Source of the DNA: Acanthamoeba sp. SK_2022b
Lineage: Eukaryota > Discosea > Longamoebia > Acanthamoebidae
Assembly: GCA_027943245.1 (NCBI GenBank)
Contig: JANDJZ010000042.1
Span: 1 to 64,000 of the forward strand
Reading direction: 5' to 3'
DNA: 64,000 bases
Shown here: positions 10,501 to 22,682 of the stretch, in pieces
Position numbering within the stretch: the first letter of the stretch is position 1
Layout: each line of letters opens with the position of its first letter
Translations under genes and position numbers: made by a program
Notes under the pieces: generated by a model
The model's input: only the letters and a program-made list of their open reading frames with translations
The model's database searches: none
Told to the model about the DNA's origin: nothing

Positions 10501-11082
10501 GCTCTGTCGCTTTAGTTCTTTGCCTCCCTCGGAAGCCTTGGTTTTTCGTTCTTTACCAGCAGCCCCCTCCCCCACTTTGTCCTTCTGCGATGCCTTCTCG
10601 GGAGCCGACGACCTCATCGTGCCGCTGCTGTTGGTCTTCTTGGTTTCCTTCTTTCGTTGCTTGTCGGTGCCGGAGCTGGCCGACGTGAGGCTCACCTGTG
10701 CCCCTATCCTCCCCCCGCTTTTCTTTTCTTCCACCGCAGCCTCGTCGACTACGTTGTTGTATCCCTCCTCTCCCTTCCTGCCTTCGTTTTCGTTCTTTCC
10801 TTCACTTCCTCGCTTTCGCTCTTCTTTGTTCATTTCTTTCTCCGCGTCTTCTTCCTTCTTGCTCTCGTTGTTGGTGGTCACGGCTGTCCTGGAGGAAGAG
10901 GTGGACAGGACAACAGGCGTTGGTTCCTCCTTCCGGAGCGTGGTGGGGGTGTCGCCTGCTCGACTTCGTGGCGAGCGCTTCTTCTTGGGGCGGGTCCGCG
11001 TCCAGTCCTCGGCCTGCTTGGATACCTTGGCCGGTTGGTCGCCCTCCCACCCTGGCGCCCTCACTTCCACCTCCACTTCCAT
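7518..11082 (-). CDS. Ankyrin-repeat, coiled-coil, tyrosine-kinase-like (TKL) protein kinase
   Basis: Eleven exons (11082-10122, 9960-9849, 9750-9560, 9458-9361, 9280-9016, 8932-8801, 8725-8530, 8442-8308, 8223-8124, 8011-7814, 7745-7518) give 871 residues. Residues 1-320 are a charged, Ser/Lys/Glu-rich disordered region. About 321-450 hold ankyrin repeats (GYTPLHWAI, GWTPLHYAAH). About 490-586 are Glu/Arg/Lys heptads. The kinase (586-871) has GSGAFADV, VAVKVIK (lysine), a YPHMSIVMELM hinge, HRDLKPAN and APECL, and ends with a CWSDVPSDRPSF motif typical of TKL kinases. The magnesium-binding DFG is DVG. Intron 1 has a GC donor. The layout recalls ILK and ankyrin-TKL kinases (inference). Confidence 0.88.
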
Positions 11083-11838
11083 TTCTGTTTGGTTTTATTC
11101 AGTTATGTGCAAACGCCTGGTCCGTTCGCCAACAAGCTTCTGTGCCGCTCAGTTCGTTCTGTGTCCTCCCACCAGTGACTCCTTGCTGCCTCGTTCCCCT
11201 TTGCGTTATGAATTGCCTGTGTTGTTGCAAACTATTTCAATCATTCACTTCATTTCCATTTCACGGCCATCCCACCAATCATAAGGTCGCGACTAACGTG
11301 CCTTTGTACAAATACAGCACACAGCGGAGGGTGTAGGGTGGCCTGAGGCAAACAAAAAGTAATCCATTCTCCAGTTGTTGGTCCTTGCCTTGGTCTTGAA
11401 GAGACACCAGAGCGTAGGCTGGTGGGTGGGTGGGTGTGGTGCGTTCTTGGGCAGCCATTTTAAATGAAGCCCACCAATGGGAATACGCACACCAGGTGGT
11501 CAGCCAACCAGCGCGTAGGACACAGCAAACAGTACCAACAGGGGCATGTCGGCCTTTCCCTTCGCGCAGCTGCAAACCTTCCCTCCCTTCCAGCCAAGCT
11601 CAGAGTCGCTGGTGGTCTGCTGTGTCCTCCGGGAGTCCTCTGTTACCACCTGCTCAGGGCTCCAGACAACCAAAGCTCGAAGCAACTAAAGTCAAGTCCC
11701 ACAAGGTAACAATCGTACAGCGGCTGGCGAGACGTCTTCAGTCTTCACTTAAACTTAGCCTCCATCTTTCGCGTCACCAGAATTCAACTACAACCTTTGA
11801 AATCGCGAATCGATTAATCTCTAAAGATCGAAAGTAAG
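11083..11838. other. Divergent intergenic region, kinase / RhoGAP
   Basis: This 756-bp gap separates two genes transcribed away from each other, so both promoters must lie here. Short open frames on both strands show no family resemblance. No RNA gene or repeat was seen. Confidence 0.5.
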
Positions 11839-14624
11839 ATGGCGGATGCGACGCCAAAGGAGGAGGAAGGCACGACGACGTGCCTCGTGGAAGCAGAAGC
11901 AGAGGAGACCTCCGCAAAGACTGCAACTGTAGCCGAAGAGGCGGAGGGGAGGCCGACGACCACGAAAACGAAGAAGACGAGGGGCGCCAACACCATGCGG
12001 CGGAAGAAGAACAAACGAAAGATGAAGGAGCTGGAGGCCCTCCAAAACGGAGCAGAGGCCAAGAGGGCGGACGACCTGAGCCCGAGGCCGGCCGAAAACA
12101 ACAGCGACGACAAAACATACGATGGGAAGGCGACACAGAGCGAAGATGGAAGCGCAGTTGCTCACGAAGAACAACAGGGAAAGGAGGCGCCTCCCTCGGG
12201 TGGTCAGGAAGAGAAAAAGGCGGAGGAAGTGGTCCCAGCCACAACGCCGAACGTTGAAGACAGCGCAGCCAAGGCAAAGGAGAAGGACAGAGAAAAGAAC
12301 GAAAACGAAGCCGAAGACGGTGAGAAGAAGCCAAAGAAGAAGTCAAAGAAGGAGAAAAAGGACAACGGCTCGCTGTCCCCAAGGACCGCCGAGGCCAGCG
12401 CTGCTCTCGGCGAGGGCGAAGATGAGAAGAAGAAAAAGAAGAAAAAGAAGAAGAACAAACCTAAGACGCCCCGTGGCGGTCCGACAACCGACGCAGCCAC
12501 ACCGACGCCAGCACCGAGCAGCGGCGGCGGGAGCGGGATCGGCGCGGTGACTCCGCTGAAGCTCGACGAGACTGTCGACGGAGCCGGAGCGGCCAAGACC
12601 AAGCCCAAGGCCAAGAAGAAGGGCGCGCAGACCGAGCGCTCGACGCGGGTGACCAACGATCCCCCGTTGAGCGCCGTGCGCGCGGGGCCGGCCAGGTCGC
12701 TGGCCTCGAGCTCGTCCAACTCGGCCGGCAACGCCCCGCCCTCTCCCTCGACCGGCGTCAAATTCGCGCAGCGCCTCTCCGTACGCCGCTCCCAAAACTG
12801 ACCCAACGTTGATGTGTCGAACCGGTGTCGCGTGGCGCCGTTTGGCTGACTGTGTTTGCAACCGCATTCCAGTTGGCCAACGTGATTCCCAAGCTCAGCA
12901 CGCTGCCGTTCGAGAAGAAGCCGCGCGTCTTCAACTCCAACACCTACACCCAGTCCTTCAGCGGTACCGTATCACTCACACATTTGATCACTCGCATCAT
13001 CATCAACGTTGCTTTGCACTGTGATACTTGCTTGTGCTCTGCTCCTTTTAAATATATAAATAAATAATATCTTGTTTCATTTCTAATATAAAGGTAAGAC
13101 GCTGGTCAAGTGGATGCTGGAGGCCGGCACGGGCGTGAGGATGGACCTCGAGGCGATGATCCTGGGCGAGCTCATGCTCAACGCCGGCGTCATCGTCCCG
13201 CTCTCCCGCAAGGTCGAGTTCTCGGCCTCGGGCAAGGACTTCTATGCACTCACCGTACGCTGCAGCCTCACACAGCCGTGCACTTTGTGCCAATATGGGT
13301 GACTGCGTGTTGCCCGCTAATGCATGATATGTCCAGGAGGGCTATTCGGAGTACGCGCGGCCACGTGGGCTGTCGGCGAGCGGTCCGCCCAGCGGGCTGA
13401 TCGGCGGCTCTATGATCGGCGGACGCGCCGTATCGAACGACGACACGAAGCGCCTAACTCGGCGCAGTTCGGTCATGCTCACCTTCCGCTCCATCTCCAT
13501 GCGAGGTCTCAACCACCTCACCGGCTTCGCCAAGGAAAAGGACAAGAAGGATGACGAACAGGAGCAGCTGAACCTGGTCTACGGCAAATCACTCGAAGAG
13601 GTCATGGCCCTCCAGATGGTGCGCCCTCTCCTTCTCTTTACTCACTCTCCCTCCGAGGTCTCAATGTTTCTTATCGCTACGCAGCAATCCCATCCCGATG
13701 AGAAGGTGCCTATCATTCTCAAGACGCTCACCAAGGCGATCATCGACACGCAAGGTACTGCGCGCCGCAATGGACATTGAGAGGGGGGGGGAGGCGATCT
13801 GAGGCCTGTGGCTCACTCGTCGTGGTGCAGGGCACAAGACCGAGGGCATCTTCCGCGTCCCGGGCAAGAACGATGAGATCTCGCGCCTCAAGGCCCAGTT
13901 CAACAAGGTAAGAGTCGCTTCTCCCCTCCACTCGGTTTCGGCAATGTGTCGCGCTCATTCCTATGGGTTGGTTGCATTTGTGCAGATGGACTACACAATC
14001 ACGTCCGACGACCCGAACGATCTCGGCGGCTGCCTCAAGATGTGGTTCAGGGAGCTGAAGGACCCGCTCATCCCCAACGACATCTAGTACGACCCTTCCT
14101 CCCCATTCATTGTCGTCTGCTATCGGCTATCATTATTTTTCTTTTTTTCTTTTTATTATTATTATTATTATTACTCATCGTTTGTTTACTCGTCTCACCC
14201 TTGGTCTCTCTCTCGCTACACGACGGTGGCACAACGAAGCGACGACTGCGTGCTTGTTGCCAACAACCCCGCCGATTGCCTGGAGATGGTCAACACGCGG
14301 GTGCCCGAGCTCAACAAGACTGTAATTTACTTCCTCCTGGGCTTCCTCCAGGAGATGAGCCGCCACGCCGGCATCACACGGATGGGATCGGCCAACCTCG
14401 GCATGGTAACCCCTCCCCCAACTCCCCTCGTCTCCACGTCCAGCGTGTGGGCCTCGCCAGCTCCCTTTTCGCCATGTTGATGATGGTGTTGCCGTTCATA
14501 GGTGTTTGCGCCGGGGCTGCTGCGTTGCGAGGACGTGATGAAGATGATGACCAACACCGCCCACGAGGGCGCGTTTGTAAAGAACCTCATCGAGCACTAT
14601 CGACCTGCACCAGAGACCAACTGA
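11839..14624 (+). CDS. DEP-like / RhoGAP domain protein with long charged N-terminus
   Basis: About nine exons. Exon 1 (11839-12780, 314 residues) is almost entirely Lys/Glu/Ala-rich, with an unbroken Lys run near 12425-12460, and is probably disordered. Exons 2-3 hold a DEP-like helix-turn module around 13094-13252 (GKTLVKWML, LGELMLNAGVIVPL). A RhoGAP domain starts with VYGKSLEEVM (13571). It has the arginine finger in GIFRVPG (13839-13859), GGCLKMWFRELKDPLIP, and NLGMVFAPGLLR, where most relatives have N-L-A-x-V-F-x-P-N-L-L. The protein would speed GTP hydrolysis on Rho/Rac GTPases and so act on the actin cytoskeleton. The stop lies just after the final RhoGAP helix (FVKNLIEHY). The start is the first ATG of the long exon. 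Confidence 0.85.
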
Positions 14625-14738
14625 AGAGGAGAGCCAGACGAAAGAGAGGAGGAGAGAGAAGGGCTGTACAACTACTACTCCTGATTACCAGTAAAGCAGA
14701 GCAAAGTAAGAAGAGGAGAGGAGAGGAGCAAACGGCGA

Positions 14739-15386
14739 TCAGTGCTTGAGTCGTCGCAGAGGTTCGATGAAGGCCTGGCGGTTCCTGAAGGCGGCAATGG
14801 CTATGACGAGGAGGATGACGCCAAGGATAGCTCCACCGACCACGCCCACGATGATGGCCACAAAGGTGCCACCCGAGATGAGGCCGTTGTAAGATAGATC
14901 GAGCTCCACCGGTGGGTCGGCAACGAAGACGGCGCCCGACATGCCCGAGAGAGCCTCCGCCCCGAGGTTCTCGCAGTAGTAGGGATAAAGGCCCGCAGCG
15001 GTGAAGGTAATGTTAAACGTCCATGAAGCGGCGCTCGAATTACCATCGCCATTCTGGCCAGCAACGATGTAAGAGTCGGCCCCGCTTGTCGTGTTGACAA
15101 AGCAGCCCTCGGCGCATCTAAAAAGTTGTGCATCAGAAACGACGTTGTGGGGCGAAGATCCGCCGGCTTGATTTGTCCACACCACAGTGTCGCCCGTGGT
15201 GATGTAGAGGAGGCCTGGCACGAAGGTGTTCGACGTCGTGACATTGATTTGGTAGACGGACGCCGATACACAGGCCGTCGCCAACAGAATGCACACCAGG
15301 ACTGCAGCAACTCTCAATTAACAGGAGGATCGCATTCAATAAATCTGGCACACAAACGTACCGCAGGGGGTGTAGGTGCGAATCAT
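14739..15386 (-). CDS. Membrane-anchored cupredoxin-like protein
   Basis: Two exons. Exon 1 begins at 15386 (M-I-R-T-Y-T-P-C). Exon 2 continues V-A-A-V-L-V-C-I-L-L-A-T-A, making a signal peptide of about 25 residues. A plastocyanin-like fold follows, with TTGDTVVWTN, the copper-ligand histidine in SSPHNVV, and YYCENLG near the end of the fold. A juxtamembrane stretch and one strong transmembrane helix (FVAIIVGVVGGAILGVILLV) lead to a short basic tail. This is a type I topology with the cupredoxin outside the cell or in the vesicle lumen. The second histidine expected after the Cys is not in its usual place, so copper binding is uncertain. Tail-to-tail with the RhoGAP gene. Confidence 0.8.
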
Positions 15387-16332
15387 CTTGGAGTTGGAAT
15401 TGGAAGAAGCATTCACAGGCAGGCTACGTGCACATCTCGGGCCGCCTTGCGGTTGGCCCGCGGATGGCTCTGCCGGCACTTTTGGTCAGAGCAGGCCCAA
15501 CCTTCTTTACATTCTTGGCTCGTCCCTTTCGCGCTGTTGGCACGCAACTTGCGGACTGTTTGCCTGTTTCCTTTCCAGCATCGGATCCCTGATGACCCCA
15601 CAGGAAGCAGGGGGCGCGCCATCGTGAAACGTCTAAAGAGAATCTGGTTTATGTACGGGGAAAGACGGGACAGGGCTGCCACTCATTCCAGCTGGTCTAC
15701 CTGAACGGCTCCGCCGAGGCGGGCAGTGCGGCGCAGCGAGCTGCGCGTGTCAAACAGTGTTCGCTCTGCGCTCCGCGTGGGCGGTCTCGTGTCGTGCGCC
15801 TGCCAGAGGCCCAGAGCTTGACTCTCCCTGAGCTTTTCCCAGTTTTGGATGAGCCATCATGGAGGATCCACAGAAGTGAGGTTTACCGGGCCTGCCATCA
15901 ACCCGGCTCTCTCGGCTTGGGCGCTTTCACAGGCCTTTCGGGCTGGGCTCCTCGAAGTGTCGGCCGCCTTCCGCGTCTCCGGTCACTTTTTCCTTCTTCT
16001 TCGGTAGGCTTGATGGACGATTATGACACGCCCCGTTGAAAAGGGCGCATGCCTCAGCGTGGGGCAATGCCTTCAGCTTACCTTTCGCGGCAACCCAAGC
16101 CACTCCACCGCACACCCGCCCCGCCGTCCACACCTTCGGTCGCTCAACTAGCCATCGTACGTCGTAGTCGTTGCTACCGAGGCAAACAAGAGCAGGTAGA
16201 AGGAACCGCCAGCAGACATCGGCCAGTCTCGCATACAACAACAACATCACTAGCCAGTTGGACCAACCCACACCCACACGGCTCGTCTGTTTGCATACAC
16301 AACGGCAGAGACTCTCAATAAACCTCGACACG
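15387..16332. other. Divergent intergenic region, no gene supported
   Basis: Between the cupredoxin (minus) and the orphan at 16333 (plus). Several short frames exist on both strands, but none has convincing domains or splice sites. No RNA gene or long repeat was seen. Confidence 0.5.
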
Positions 16333-16797
16333 ATGGCGACCAACACCACCCACATGCCCACCGCGACCGACCTGGCCCAGCTCTTGTTCTCTCGTTCGGC
16401 CCTCACGAGCATCGACCTCGCCCTCGGCGAGGAGCTGCAGAAGGCGGCCATCGCAGCTGCACCGCCCACCACGACCTCGACCCTGCCAGACCAAGATGAG
16501 AGGCCACCTGTTGATGCGGTGGTCGTCTCGCCTCGAGTAGCAGAAGAGCTGACGCAAAACGAAGTCATGCAGGCGGTGGCTGAGGTTCTCAGCTTCTCCT
16601 TCCCTAAGCCGTCCTCAGGACCGGACGACATCTCAGTCTTCTCAGGCTACATCTACGTCAACGGTGTCCAGCTCACCTGGACGCGACACATCTGCAACCG
16701 AGTCGGCGGCAGTCGTATCACGCTCGCCATGCGTGACGAGAAGGACGCGCTGCTGAGCTCCTGCCTCGACGCAAAGACTGTCTTCGCCTTTCAATGA
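16333..16797 (+). CDS. Small hypothetical protein, 154 residues
   Basis: A single-exon frame with an ATG at 16333 after a C/A-rich leader that lacks other in-frame ATGs. The first half is Ala/Thr/Pro-rich (LALGEELQKAAIAAAPP). The second half looks folded, with alternating beta-like segments (ISVFSGYIYVNGVQLTW, GGSRITLAM) and conserved-looking Cys and Trp. No family was recognised. No signal peptide or membrane helix is present. The frame is in phase with a longer one that runs back to 16171 without a better start. Codon use is GC3-rich like the neighbouring real genes, which supports coding. Confidence 0.6.
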   Translation: MATNTTHMPTATDLAQLLFSRSALTSIDLALGEELQKAAIAAAPPTTTSTLPDQDERPPVDAVVVSPRVAEELTQNEVMQAVAEVLSFSFPKPSSGPDDISVFSGYIYVNGVQLTWTRHICNRVGGSRITLAMRDEKDALLSSCLDAKTVFAFQ

Positions 16798-17156
16798 TGG
16801 ATGAAGATTCCTCCTCAACGGCCTAGCGAGACCAGCTTGACCATCGAGAGCTCGATCGTCGACTGACACCTCTTCGCCTCTGCCCACCATCTCGATTCAC
16901 CTTTGCACAAATACTCTCCACAAATCAACCAACAGCAAAGGAGCAATTATTAACTTGATCAGTAATCCTCCTGCGCTTGTATTAAATGCATGATCAATCC
17001 TTTACATAAACGCCTGTATAAGTCTACGTGATCACACTCTGCCTTAGGCATTACCAAGAAAGAAAGGCTTTGGATTTGAATCCGGAAAACCCTTAGTCTT
17101 TTTCGCGCCAAAGTTGCTTGAGCGTTGTGGGTTGGTTGTTGCAACCACACTCGACG
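16798..17156. other. Intergenic region, nothing recognised
   Basis: 359 bp between two plus-strand genes. It presumably holds the terminator of the orphan gene and the promoter of the XLF-like gene. A tRNA-like TTCAAAT string near 17070 has no cloverleaf around it. Confidence 0.4.
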
Positions 17157-18899
17157 ATGGACGTGGAGCTGTTGATAAATGAGCTGAGCAGCGAGCCGTG
17201 GGGTACCCTTGTTGTGCCAGCAGCGGAGGAATCAGGAGGCGAGTCCTCGTCCTACTTCATAAAATCGAGATTCTCCTCGACGCACTACACATTCCTTGTT
17301 ACTGATTTGGCTTCGGTCTGGGTCCAATCTTGCGACCGTGCTGATATCAAACGACTTAAACAGGTTTCCTTCATCTCCATCCTTCCTCCTCTCAGATTCC
17401 ACACAGTCTCACGATGGCGTTGCTTCAAGGAATTCAACCCCTTAGTGGACACCCCGGTGGCGCGCATCCTGCTGCTCGTGAAGCAGTCCCTCGTGGACGT
17501 GGCCGTCGGGCGTAGAGAGCACACGGCCCAGGTTAAGCATCAGGTCGAGCTACAGGTACCTGGCACCTTCTCTCTCACTTCCCCCTCCACACCTTTCTGC
17601 ACTCTCACCCACCTCTCCCCGTCAGGCCGATGGACGGCTCTCGCTCCAATTCTCGACCAAGATCGACTTCTACTGCTTCAAGTGGACCTTTGACTGTGCC
17701 CCGCTCTCTGGCGAGGAGCAGCGGATCGCCTTCCTGCGTAGCTCCTTCCTGCATCCCCTTCTCGTGATCACTAGCGAGCTCCAGCAGCAGCTGCGCGAGC
17801 TCAAGAGCGTCATCGCCCTCAAGGGTACACGTGGCCTCCCCACGGTCGACTCCTCTGCGCAGCGCATGTCTTACTCATGTAAAATATGTTGTGCGCAGAC
17901 GCCGAGATCAGCGAGTACAAGTCCAAAGGCATCAAGTTGCACAAAGGTAGGCACCACAGCAGGCCAAGCAGCCCAGCGCCTGCTCTCTGCTTCCAACACT
18001 GCGCTGACCAAATGACCGCCCGTGACGTTGGCCCGTGTGTAGCTGTACAGACCGCGCGCTTCGTTCCCGAAGAGTTTGAGGATCGACGGCTCGCCTCTTC
18101 CAGCTTCAAGCGCACGCTACATGAGCCCACCTTTTCGTTGGACGACGTCACCAGCAAGATCTACCAGAAGCTCACCGCGCATCACCACGAGGAAGGTAAC
18201 ATCCTCTTGTAAGGCCACACACACACACATACACAACAACACAACAACACAGCCTCCGCCTCTAGCAACGGTCAGGCTCACTCACAGTTGTCGAACGGTT
18301 TACCAACCACAGAGGAAAAGAAAGCGCTGAGCCGACAGGCGAGCTGCGCCTCGCTTCCGTTGGCCACATCGCCGTCGACGTGCACACAGCCGTCGACGTT
18401 CGATAGCAGCTCGGCGGTATGGCTGCCCCGTGGTCACGCTACAAGCCCCAATTGCTGACGCCACCGGGCAACTTGGGTGTTGGGTGGTGGGGCCAGGCAC
18501 TGAGCCCGGGCGAGAGCAAGCGCAAGCGAATGCGGCCGGCTACGCAGCCGACGATCGACGCGCCCTCGCTCTCGCTCTCCGAAGCCGCAGATGAGGTCGT
18601 GGAGCCGAGCAGCCAGCAGGAACAGCAGTGGTCATCTCCCCAGAGGGTGGTATGTGCAAGATTGCCTCGAGCAACTTCAACATCTAAAGCGCAATCCCCA
18701 AGCTCACATCGCGCCTCATCACCATCAGCAGCGGAGGAGCGCTGGGCCGGGGCAGGAGGTGAACCCTCTGAACTACCAGGAGTCGCCCGAAGAGGCCAAC
18801 CGCAAGGTGGCCCTCCGACAACGACTCGAAGCGCTGGCCAAAAAGAAGGAGGACAAGAAGCAGGTCAAGTCCACCAAGCGCAAGTTCCAGTTCATCTGA
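17157..18899 (+). CDS. NHEJ1: XLF/Cernunnos-like non-homologous end-joining factor
   Basis: Eight exons (17157-17363, 17430-17555, 17626-17824, 17899-17946, 18043-18208, 18266-18416, 18497-18649, 18729-18899) give 406 residues in frame. The N-terminal head matches the XLF pattern: E-P-W-G near the start, FLVTDLASVW aligning with the human LLVSDLQQVW segment, then IDFYCFKWTFDC. The stalk helices follow (HPLLVITSELQQQLRELKSVI, then KDAEISEYKSKG). The tail is disordered and ends in a basic cluster plus aromatic residue, KSTKRKFQFI, resembling the C-terminal Ku-binding motif of XLF. The protein would bridge XRCC4-ligase IV filaments at double-strand breaks in the nucleus. Assignment rests on recalled family motifs without an alignment. 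Confidence 0.78.
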
Positions 18900-19040
18900 G
18901 CTCGTCCGCCTCGCTTTGACCAAGATGGCCGCCGTCTGCTGTCTTGGCTCGCCTCGTTGTTCAACGATACACAACGCCTTTCATACTATATAAGAGCCCA
19001 CACCGCCTCGAGGCTAGCCCCTCCCTCCCCTCTTGTCCTC

Positions 19041-19645
19041 TCAGTAGGGCATGGTCTCGGCAAAGTTCCAGATCCTGATGAAGCCATTTTCGTCGGCGGA
19101 GACCACCTTCTTCTCGTCGAACTGCACGTCCTTCACCGCGCAGTCGTGCCCGTCGAGGCCAAACAGTAACCTATGTGTTGTGTTGTGTTGTGTTGTGTTG
19201 TGTTGTGTTGTGTTGTGTTGTGTTGTGTTGTGTTGTGTTGTGTTGTGTGTATGGTTGTTTTTAATTTTGTTGAGTGGTGTCGCGACAGCGCGCGACATCG
19301 GAGGGGCGAGCCGTACTGCCTGGTCTTGGTGTTCCACACCTTGACCGTATGGTCGGCGCTGGCCGTCACCAAGCGCTGGCCCTGCAGATGCAACGCGTTG
19401 ATCCGTCCTGAATCCGCGACCAGAGGCCGCCAGTGTCAGCCGAACGAATAATAATATGAAATAATAATAATAATAATAATAATAATAATTAAAGTAAGCA
19501 AAGCCAACCCGTGTTTCGCCCGAACTTGCAGATCTGGTGATACGAGCGGAAGTCCCACAAGCGGACGGTCGTGTCGTAGGAGCCTGAGGCGAGGGTGTTG
19601 TCGTCGAACCGCAACGCGCTCACCATGCTCTGCCATGTCACACAC

Positions 19646-19711
<66 letters not shown>

Positions 19712-20871
19712 GGGGCCATCAGGCTCACGGCGTTGGCGGGGAGCCCAGGCGCCCATCCGGGCGCATACGAACCACGTGGCCAAGGAGGTTGCGGTGGCAC
19801 TTGCCCGTCCTGAGGTCCCACAGCCTGATGTAGCGATCGGCGTATCCGCAGACCAGCCTGTTGGTCTCGAACTGCATCGCAAGGCAGACCGAGTTGCCTC
19901 TGCACAACACACATGCGCACACCACGCACGATCAGCGCTCGAGCACACACAACACACAGACACAGACACAACGATGGGGAGACCAGTGGTGGATGTGCGC
20001 ACGTGACCGTGTGGACGACCTGGCCGGTGTGCATGTCCCACACGCGCCCAGTGAGATCCCACGAGCGGCTCATGAGGCGGTGACCCTCGAACTGGAGGCA
20101 CGTGATCTCGCCGCGGTGGCCCGCCAAGGTGGCCACGCACTCCTGGGCGCCCGGCGGGCCACGCCAGATCTTGAGCGAGTTGTCCCGGGACCCGGTGACC
20201 AGCAGGTCGCCCTCGAGCTGGAGGCAGGTCACCGACTGCGCGTGCCCGTGCAGCGTCTGCAGCGGCCTGCCGTCGTCGACCGCGCGCACGTAGACCGCGC
20301 CGTCGCTCGAGCCCGCCGCGTACCTCTCCTCGTCGAAGCGCACGCACTCGAGCGACTTCCAGCTCCCGGGGCCCGTCTGTAAGACGTCGAGCTTGGTCTG
20401 CCACAGCACGCGGCCGTCGAGCCAGTTGCGGCGGGCGACGTACTTGTTCTTCCACGAGCGCCACCCGGCGATCTGCTCCAGGTCGCGCTCGGCCCCGTGG
20501 CGGTTGGCCTGCCTGAGCTTTTGCCGGCGGGCTCGCCTGGCGGCGGCGGCGGCGTTGGCGGAGGAGGACGAGGACGAGCTCGAGGAGGGGGTGTGTGCGG
20601 CGAGGTCGAGGCTAGGGGAAGCACGCGAGGCGCCGAGGGAGGGGGAGGCCCCCCAGCGTGCCCTGTAGAAGGGCTTCCAGAGGGAGTCGTCCTCGGAGAC
20701 GTTGTTCCAGTGCTTGCACGTTTGGCTGATGTGGAGGAGGTCCTTCATGTTGAGGTGGGCAAAGATGAGGAGGGCGATCTCGTTGGGGATCAATTGAAAC
20801 TCTGACGCCCCTGGCGCCCTGCCCGAAGCCGTCAGGCCGCCCCTGCCTTCCACCTCCTCCGGTCCTGACAT
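19041..20871 (-). CDS. F-box and WD40-repeat protein (SCF ubiquitin-ligase receptor)
   Basis: The start is at 20871. An F-box lies at about residues 25-75 (LIPNEIALLIFAHL, then TCKHWNNVSEDDSLWKPFY). A Ser/Ala-rich linker and a basic segment follow. About seven WD40 repeats come next, with cores such as GDLLVTGSRDNSLKIW, GHRLMSRSWDLTGRVWD, RLVCGYADRYIRLWD, NTLASGSYDTTVRLWD and RLVTASADHTVKVWN. The last repeat ends FIRIWNFAETMPY and stops at 19041. By analogy with FBXW7/Cdc4-type proteins, the F-box binds Skp1-cullin and the propeller binds phosphorylated substrates (inference). Three introns carry simple repeats: pentanucleotide near 19174, AAT near 19447 and TG near 19648. It is head-to-head with the dehydrogenase fusion gene at 21105, 233 bp apart. 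Confidence 0.87.
19174..19247 (+). repeat. Pentanucleotide microsatellite (GTTGT)n
   Basis: About fourteen copies of TGTTG/GTTGT inside an intron of the F-box/WD40 gene. The transcript strand reads ACAAC. Confidence 0.95.
19447..19490 (+). repeat. Trinucleotide microsatellite (AAT)n
   Basis: An imperfect AAT tract in an intron of the F-box/WD40 gene. Confidence 0.9.
19648..19709 (+). repeat. Dinucleotide microsatellite (TG)n
   Basis: About 31 TG units in an intron of the minus-strand F-box/WD40 gene, read as CA in the transcript. Confidence 0.95.
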
Positions 20872-21104
20872 ACAACGTGTTTGGCCGAGTGGATAGAGTT
20901 GATTGGACACTTTGTTTTTGTTGGTGCAGGCCACAACCACCAACGTTTACGAGGAGAACCCCACTTACAATACAAGGTCTCCTTGGCGTACAAGCAAGTC
21001 AGGGGCACGTTCAGTTCACACCACGACGTCACGCGACACCTTAAGACTAACCAAATATTATAATATTATAAAACAACTAAAAACAACTAAAACTCAATCA
21101 AAAG

Positions 21105-22618
21105 ATGGACAGCCAGTCGGTCGGAGTGGTGGCGTGCATAGGGCTGGGGGCGATGGGTGCGCCTCTGGCCCAGCGTCTCCTGTTTGAGGGTTCGGCGCGT
21201 GGCTCCGTGTGCCGCCTGGTGCTGTGGGACCGCTTCAACGAGGCGAGCGCCCAGCGCGCTGCCGAGTGGCGCCCGGCTTGTGGGGCGGGCCAAGTCGATG
21301 CCGTCAGGTCGCTGGAGGAATTGGGCCGTACGCGACCGCAGTGGGTGGTGACATGCCTCCCCACGTCTGCCGACGTGGCATCGGTGGCCACTGCCCTCGT
21401 GCCGCACCTCACTACCACCAGCGACTCTGGCCGTCCTGTCGTGTGGATCGACTGCACTTCGGGTACCGCCCGGGCCACGTCGTGCAGACGACCACGCAAC
21501 TGCGTAGAAGGCTCGCGGTCTCTGCTCTGCTAACGTGTTTGACGTGGCCAGGCGATCCTCACGCGAGCCGCGCGCTGGCCAAGCGGTTGGCCGAGTCGGG
21601 CGTGGAGTTTGTCGACGCCGCGCTTTCCGGTGGACCGCGCGGAGCCGCCGCAGGCACGCTGACCGTGATGGTGGGCGGGACCGAGGACAACGTGGCCTTG
21701 GCCAGGCCTGTCATCTCCGCCTTTGGCCGCGAGATCGTCCACGCGGGCGGCGTCGGTGCGTCCTCGGTGTTTGTGCGCAGCCAGCCAAGTCCACGGCTGC
21801 TAGCTGACGATTGATACGCGTGCGTGTGTGCTACAAAGGCGCTGGACACGCCGTCAAGGCGGCGAACAATCAGCTGACGGCCACGGGCATTTGGAGCACC
21901 GGCGAGATGCTGGTGGCCCTGTCCAAGCTGGGCGTTAACCCCCAAGTGGCTCTCGCAGCCATCAACAAGTCCTCGGGCAGAAGGTTTGTCCAGACCAGCA
22001 AGCCTTCAGTCACTCATCCATACTATATATTATTTTTACATTTTGTTCTTATTATTTACTATCTGAATGTACCACTATTACTAATATCATTGTTATGATG
22101 ATGATGATGTGGTCATCAGTTGGGCGTCGATGCAGCGGTTCCCGGACAACATTCTGACCCGCGGGTTTGACTACGGGTTCCGTCTGTCCCTCCTGCAAAA
22201 GGACATCAGGACCGCGTGCAAGATGGCCGCCGGCGTTGGGTACTTACTACTATCTCTGAGCTGTTGCGATGGAGCGCCCTCCTTGGTTTCCTTGACCTTA
22301 TTCGCTCACGCTCGTGCGCGGTGGTGGTGGATGGCTGGTGGCTGGTGGCCGGTGGGTTAGAGCCTATACGCCTCTCGCGCTGCGGGTCAAGGAGATGTAT
22401 GAGGCCGCGGCCCATGCGCTTCCGGCGAACGCCGACCACGTCGAAGCGGTCAAGCTGACGGAGCAGCTCAGCCATGCCACCCTCCTGCCCACCTCGCAAG
22501 GGGAGAGCGGAGAGGAGGCTCCTCGTTGCCCGGACCTCCGTGCGCTCGGCATGGAGCTGGTCGTCTTTGACTGCGCCGGCACCGTCATCGACGAAGGTCT
22601 CCTCCTCCTCCTCCTTCT

Positions 22619-22682
<64 letters not shown>

